Below the pieces are notes generated by a model, which worked only from the letters and a program-made list of their open reading frames with translations, did not search any database and was not told where the DNA came from. Shown here piece by piece: positions 6,485-9,101 of a stretch of DNA of 9,101 nt (within the stretch, counting starts at the first letter, position 1; the number at the start of each line of letters is the position of its first letter). Position numbers and translations under genes: made by a program. Location of the stretch: contig DJFQ01000024.1 of NCBI GenBank assembly GCA_002432095.1, forward strand, positions 2,041-11,141, in the 5' to 3' direction. Source of the DNA: Marinagarivorans sp. UBA5868. Its GTDB lineage: Bacteria > Pseudomonadota > Gammaproteobacteria > Pseudomonadales > Cellvibrionaceae.

Positions 6485-7233
6485 CGGAAGTCACCTTTAT
6501 CAATTGTTTTGCCGCGCCGGCCGAGATTACTGTTGGCGTACAACCACAGAATCACCAGCACGAACGCCATCAGGAACCATTGCACCGCATAGGCAATATG
6601 CTTGTCGGCGGACATGTTCAGCGCGGGCCAATAAACCGTCTGGGCCATCGGGCTTGCAGCATCCAACTGCACCACCCAGGGCAACAATGATTTGCCCAAG
6701 GATTTTTCCATCGCTGGAATATCCACCTGCAAAATACGTTTAGGCCAGCCGACGTCCAGCAATTCACCGCGCAAGAAACGGTTTTCACTCACCGTCCGAA
6801 GCTGGCCGGTTAACAAGGCGGTTTCTGGCAATTCTGGCAGCGATGGAATTTCTCCTCGCTGGCCACCACCCGCCAACCAACCTGCATTCACTAAAACATT
6901 CCGCCCATCTTCGAGCGTCACCGGAAACAAAAGATGAAATCCGATTTTTCCTTGATATACCTGATTTTCCACCAACCAAATATGCTGTTTATCCGGACGG
7001 CCGAAAAATCTGACTTGGCGAAATAAGCTGTTTTCTGTCGGATCCACCTGTGTCAAATCAATCGGTGGCAAGGCCTGTTGTTGCTCTAATGATTGCTGTA
7101 TCGTGTTTTTTTCATCCGCCCTTTGCAATTGCCAAAAACCCAAACCTATCAGGACCGGCAGAAGAACCACGGTAAAGAGGCTTATTTTCCAATTGAATTC
7201 CAGCTTAAAAGGAATTTTTTCTGGCGAGTTCAC
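6481..7233 (-). CDS. SURF1 family cytochrome oxidase assembly protein
   Basis: An inner-membrane protein that binds heme A and helps place it in cytochrome oxidase subunit I. With the GTG start at 7233 it is 250 residues, near the usual size. There are two membrane helices, one at each end (about 17-34 and 214-232), with a periplasmic domain between. Family motifs are GFWQLQRADEK (32-42), NQVYQGKIGFHLLFPVTL, VLVNAGWL and, in the second helix, KHIAYAVQWFLMA, whose His212 matches the heme-contacting His of the family. The start is uncertain. A TTG at 7260 would add nine residues and make the gene abut the divergent DUF2909 start exactly. Neither start has a strong Shine-Dalgarno, and I prefer GTG because TTG is rare. 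This is the first gene of the assembly operon, and its promoter must lie within or opposite the DUF2909 gene. Confidence 0.92.
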   Translation of the reverse strand: MNSPEKIPFKLEFNWKISLFTVVLLPVLIGLGFWQLQRADEKNTIQQSLEQQQALPPIDLTQVDPTENSLFRQVRFFGRPDKQHIWLVENQVYQGKIGFHLLFPVTLEDGRNVLVNAGWLAGGGQRGEIPSLPELPETALLTGQLRTVSENRFLRGELLDVGWPKRILQVDIPAMEKSLGKSLLPWVVQLDAASPMAQTVYWPALNMSADKHIAYAVQWFLMAFVLVILWLYANSNLGRRGKTIDKGDFR

Positions 7234-7245
7234 TGTTGACCCGGC

Positions 7246-7250
7246 GGAGG
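7246..7250 (+). promoter_or_regulatory. Ribosome binding site of the DUF2909 gene
   Basis: GGAGG lies ten bases before the ATG at 7261. It sits in the 27-nt space between the two divergent starts if surf1 begins at GTG 7233, or inside surf1 codons if the TTG at 7260 is used. Confidence 0.6.
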
Positions 7251-7260
7251 CGCTAACCAA

Positions 7261-7509
7261 ATGCTGTTAAAAGTCGTGATTTTGATATTGTTTATCGCGG
7301 TGGTGATCAGTCTGACCAGCGGACTGATTTTTTTATTGAAAGACATGAATGTACCGGAGTCCAAGCGCGGCCTGTATGCGTTGGGGGTCCGCATCACATT
7401 GGCGGCCACACTGATGGCTACTATCGCTTACGGTATTCAAACAGGACAACTCAAAAATAAAGCGCCTTGGGATAATTTGCCTCCCAAGGCGCCAGCCGTC
7501 ACGCAGTGA
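7261..7509 (+). CDS. DUF2909 family twin-transmembrane small protein
   Basis: An 82-residue small inner-membrane protein of unknown function. Two hydrophobic helices are clear (about 3-27, VVILILFIAVVISLTSGLIFL, and 40-60, YALGVRITLAATLMATIAYG), joined by a short polar hairpin KDMNVPESKRG. A Pro-rich soluble tail follows (NKAPWDNLPPKAPAVTQ). In pseudomonads a gene of this family sits, inverted, at the same place between coxC and surf1, and the position is conserved here, which argues for a real gene. The start ATG has a GGAGG ribosome binding site. It is transcribed against both flanking oxidase operons: its stop abuts the coxC stop with no spacer, and its start nearly touches surf1. Its 3' codons also form the coxC terminator on the other strand. 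A link to oxidase biogenesis is suggested only by context. Confidence 0.88.
   Translation: MLLKVVILILFIAVVISLTSGLIFLLKDMNVPESKRGLYALGVRITLAATLMATIAYGIQTGQLKNKAPWDNLPPKAPAVTQ
7306..7334 (+). terminator. Terminator-like hairpin inside the DUF2909 gene (tentative)
   Basis: The + strand can fold ATCAGTCTG (7306-7314) with CGGACTGAT (7320-7328), nine pairs including one G-U, around a five-base loop, followed directly by a run of seven T (7328-7334). This looks like an intrinsic terminator only about 45 bases into the gene. It could attenuate DUF2909 transcription or stop reads entering from upstream. The T-run is also simply Phe and Leu codons of a membrane helix, so chance is a serious alternative. 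Confidence 0.3.
7452..7492 (-). terminator. Rho-independent terminator of the coxA-ctaG-coxC transcript
   Basis: On the minus strand, 17 bases after the coxC stop, GCGCCTTGGGA (7492-7482) pairs perfectly with TCCCAAGGCGC (7472-7462) around a nine-base loop. It is followed at once by the U-rich tract TTTATTTTTG (7461-7452). This is a textbook intrinsic terminator with an 11-bp GC-rich stem. It lies wholly inside the 3' coding part of the opposing DUF2909 gene. The + strand lacks a T-run after the hairpin, so it should act only on the cox transcript. Confidence 0.85.
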
Positions 7510-8424
7510 TCAGCTGAGAATATAAACAAAAATAAACAAACCCAACCACACGACATCGACAAAGTGCCAGTACCAACTGGCCGCCTCGAAGCCAAAACAA
7601 TCTTTATGATTGAAATGCCCTTTCAGGGTTGATCGCAAAAACATAACCAACAACATGAAAGTTCCCATGGTGACGTGCGCACCGTGAAAACCAGTCAGCA
7701 TAAAGAAAGTGGCGCCATAAATTCCGGAGCTCAACGTCAAGCCCAAATCCTGATAAGCGTGAATATATTCTTCCACCTGCAATATCAAGAAAGCGATCCC
7801 CAGTAGAACAGTCAAGCCCAGCCAAATATTAAATTTCTTTTTGTCGTCTTTTTTGATGGCGGTGTGAGCAAAATGCACAGTGAAACTGGATGTCAACAGA
7901 ATGGCGGTATTCCAGAAAGGTAACCAGCTCAACCATCCGCCGACACCAGGGTTGCTCATATTACCTTCGGGGCCCACATGGGTCGCACCTTCTCCGCGCA
8001 CAGCCATATCCGGTGTGGTCATCAACGGCCATTCCGATTTAAATCCGCCCCACAACAATTCGCTGTTATTGCCAGCGCCGAGTTCTGGCAACGCCAATAC
8101 CCGCACATAAAACAACGCGCCGAAAAAGGCGGCAAAAAACATCACCTCGGAAAAAATAAACCAGCCCATTCCCCACACGTAGGACCTTTTGAGCTGAGCA
8201 TTATTGAGTCCCGCCAGATTTTCGCGTATCACCTGGCTGAACCAGCTGAACATGACGCCCGCCATTATCAGAAAACCGGCGGCGAACAAAAACGGTCCGC
8301 CATCCACATTGTTGAACCAGCTTCCCAGACCATAAACGGTGAGAAACATGGCGAATGCCGTGATCAGCGGCAATTTGCTCTGCTCAGGTACGTAGTAGGT
8401 CGATGAGTCGTGTTGATGAGCCAT
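7510..8424 (-). CDS. coxC: Cytochrome c oxidase subunit III
   Basis: A 304-residue seven-helix integral membrane subunit of the aa3-type cytochrome c oxidase (the gene is also called ctaE or coIII). It stabilises subunit I and sits near the proton entry path. Family blocks visible are YYVPEQSKLP near the N-terminus, GMGWFIFSEVMFFAAFFGALFYVR, SSFTVHFAH, LQVEEYIHAY, GFHGAHVTMGT and, at the end, ASWYWHFVDVVWLGLFIFVYI. An extended loop of about 50 residues between helices (LPELGAGNN to GVGGWLSW) is, from memory, usual for this bacterial group. The ATG at 8424 has GGCGGAG about ten bases upstream on the minus strand. It follows ctaG after 68 nt that contain no further gene. The stop abuts the stop of the convergent DUF2909 gene, and the operon's terminator follows inside that gene. 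Confidence 0.97.
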   Translation of the reverse strand: MAHQHDSSTYYVPEQSKLPLITAFAMFLTVYGLGSWFNNVDGGPFLFAAGFLIMAGVMFSWFSQVIRENLAGLNNAQLKRSYVWGMGWFIFSEVMFFAAFFGALFYVRVLALPELGAGNNSELLWGGFKSEWPLMTTPDMAVRGEGATHVGPEGNMSNPGVGGWLSWLPFWNTAILLTSSFTVHFAHTAIKKDDKKKFNIWLGLTVLLGIAFLILQVEEYIHAYQDLGLTLSSGIYGATFFMLTGFHGAHVTMGTFMLLVMFLRSTLKGHFNHKDCFGFEAASWYWHFVDVVWLGLFIFVYILS

Positions 8425-8492
8425 TCTTGTTATCTCCGCCTGATCGGGTTATGCGGTTAATTTTCCAGATTTCTGTGCGTACAACCAATGGG

Positions 8493-9038
8493 TCAGTAGG
8501 TACCCACCAGCTCCGCCTTGGCCTGCTCGGTTATATCAAACAGGGTGTAAGACAACGTAATGGTACGAACCTGTTTAGGCAGATCCTGATCCACTACAAA
8601 CTCCAATCCCAGTTCTGCGCTTTCACCACCATTGAGCGGCTGATGGTTAAAGCAAAAACATTCGATTTTGTGAAAATAATTAACCGCGCTAAAGGGCGAG
8701 ATGCTGGGAACCGCCTGAGCCACCATGGGTTTATCGGTATTATTTTTCGCAAAATATTTGATCACCACCTTCTGACCCGGATTGACCTTAACCTTGTATT
8801 CAGTCGGGCGGAATTCCCAGGGCATGGCGTCATTGTGGGTAGCGACAAACTGCACCGTCACCCAGCGTTCTTCATCGACTTTTATCTCCTCCGCTTCGTA
8901 GGCACCACCCACTTTGCGCAGGCCTGTAACTTCGCAAAGCAGGGTGTAAAGCGGTGGCATAATCGTGAATACCGCAACAAACATGACAACGGCGGATACG
9001 GTCAGGCGGAGAACTGTTTTGCGCGTAGCCTTTTCCAT
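8493..9038 (-). CDS. ctaG: Cytochrome c oxidase assembly protein CtaG (Cox11 family)
   Basis: A 181-residue copper chaperone that inserts copper into the CuB site of oxidase subunit I. One N-terminal membrane helix (about 10-34) anchors a periplasmic immunoglobulin-like domain. The copper-binding Cys127 and Cys129 are in the family motif KIECFCFNHQPL. A third conserved cysteine, Cys35, lies just after the helix in LLCEVTGL. Other matches are MPWEFRPTE and AVPSISPFSAVNYF. The usual length and intact motifs suggest a functional protein. The ATG at 9038 starts 12 nt after the coxA stop; only a weak AGAG lies upstream, so coupling to coxA is possible. The order coxA-ctaG-coxC is the common proteobacterial arrangement. 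Confidence 0.97.
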   Translation of the reverse strand: MEKATRKTVLRLTVSAVVMFVAVFTIMPPLYTLLCEVTGLRKVGGAYEAEEIKVDEERWVTVQFVATHNDAMPWEFRPTEYKVKVNPGQKVVIKYFAKNNTDKPMVAQAVPSISPFSAVNYFHKIECFCFNHQPLNGGESAELGLEFVVDQDLPKQVRTITLSYTLFDITEQAKAELVGTY

Positions 9039-9050
9039 AACCGCAGTCTC

Positions 9051-9101
9051 TTAATCTACTTTTGGAGGTGTGGTGAATGTGTGATACGGCGCTGGTGACG
9101 G
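9051..9101 (-). CDS. coxA: Cytochrome c oxidase subunit I, last 16 codons
   Basis: The minus strand from the right edge reads in frame PSPAPYHTFTTPPKVD and then TAA (9053-9051). This is the characteristic C-terminal tail of aa3 oxidase subunit I, which in many proteobacteria ends with a PSP-x-PYHTF-xx-PP sequence. The gene continues beyond the window. The fragment is too short for ordinary ORF detection, but its wording and its place directly before ctaG make the call secure. Subunit I carries heme a and the heme a3-CuB centre that the other genes here build. Confidence 0.9.
   Translation of the reverse strand, partial: PSPAPYHTFTTPPKVD

Noticed and set aside
8425..8492. Possible small DUF2970-type gene between ctaG and coxC, as in some related clusters
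   Set aside because: The gap is 68 nt and holds no open frame of useful length, only the coxC ribosome binding site.
8403..9098. Long + strand open frame (231 codons) opposite ctaG
   Set aside because: It lies entirely antisense to ctaG and coxC-ctaG flanks, has no recognisable family content, and ctaG has an intact copper motif and family-typical sequence.

Overview
The window is a stretch of a gammaproteobacterial chromosome. It carries the end of a high-affinity zinc importer (znuCB), two accessory genes, and a mitochondrial-type aa3 cytochrome c oxidase locus with its assembly factors. The order coxA-ctaG-coxC, a divergent DUF2909 gene, surf1, a Sco-like gene, ctaA, ctaB, sco is the arrangement I know from Pseudomonas aeruginosa (around PA0106-PA0114). 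Protein wording and moderate G+C would fit Pseudomonadales or Cellvibrionales. The genus is not determined here.

Layout. Positions 1-1372 (+) hold the 3' part of znuC and complete znuB, joined by an ATGA overlap. Positions 1373-2278 (-) hold a YdhF-type aldo/keto reductase that abuts znuB tail to tail with no spacer. Positions 2334-7233 (-) form a tightly packed operon. In transcription order it is surf1, a Sco-like protein, ctaA (heme A synthase), ctaB (heme O synthase), sco (copper chaperone) and a secreted DUF4124/M23 metallopeptidase. The aldo/keto reductase may be the last gene or may have its own promoter. Positions 7261-7509 (+) hold a small two-helix membrane protein (DUF2909). Positions 7510-9101 (-) hold coxC, ctaG and the last 16 codons of coxA, the latter too short for ordinary ORF finding.

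How the genes work together. CtaB converts heme B to heme O and CtaA converts heme O to heme A. SURF1 helps insert heme A into subunit I. CtaG delivers copper to the CuB site of subunit I, and Sco is expected to serve the CuA site of subunit II. CoxA and CoxC are structural subunits. This is a nearly complete parts list for an aa3 oxidase, with coxB expected just beyond the right edge. The Zn importer and the zinc-type peptidase are neighbours with no demonstrated link to the oxidase.

There is no stretch over 300 bases without a gene, and no tRNA, rRNA, mobile element or CRISPR array was seen. I did not find a new multi-gene system. The most notable non-textbook signal is a strong intrinsic terminator for the coxA-ctaG-coxC transcript. 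It lies inside the 3' coding end of the opposing DUF2909 gene, so the same bases serve as protein code on one strand and transcription stop on the other. Also of note are a Sco-like assembly protein that keeps CxxxC but seems to lack the copper-ligand histidine, and an M23 peptidase riding in the oxidase assembly operon.
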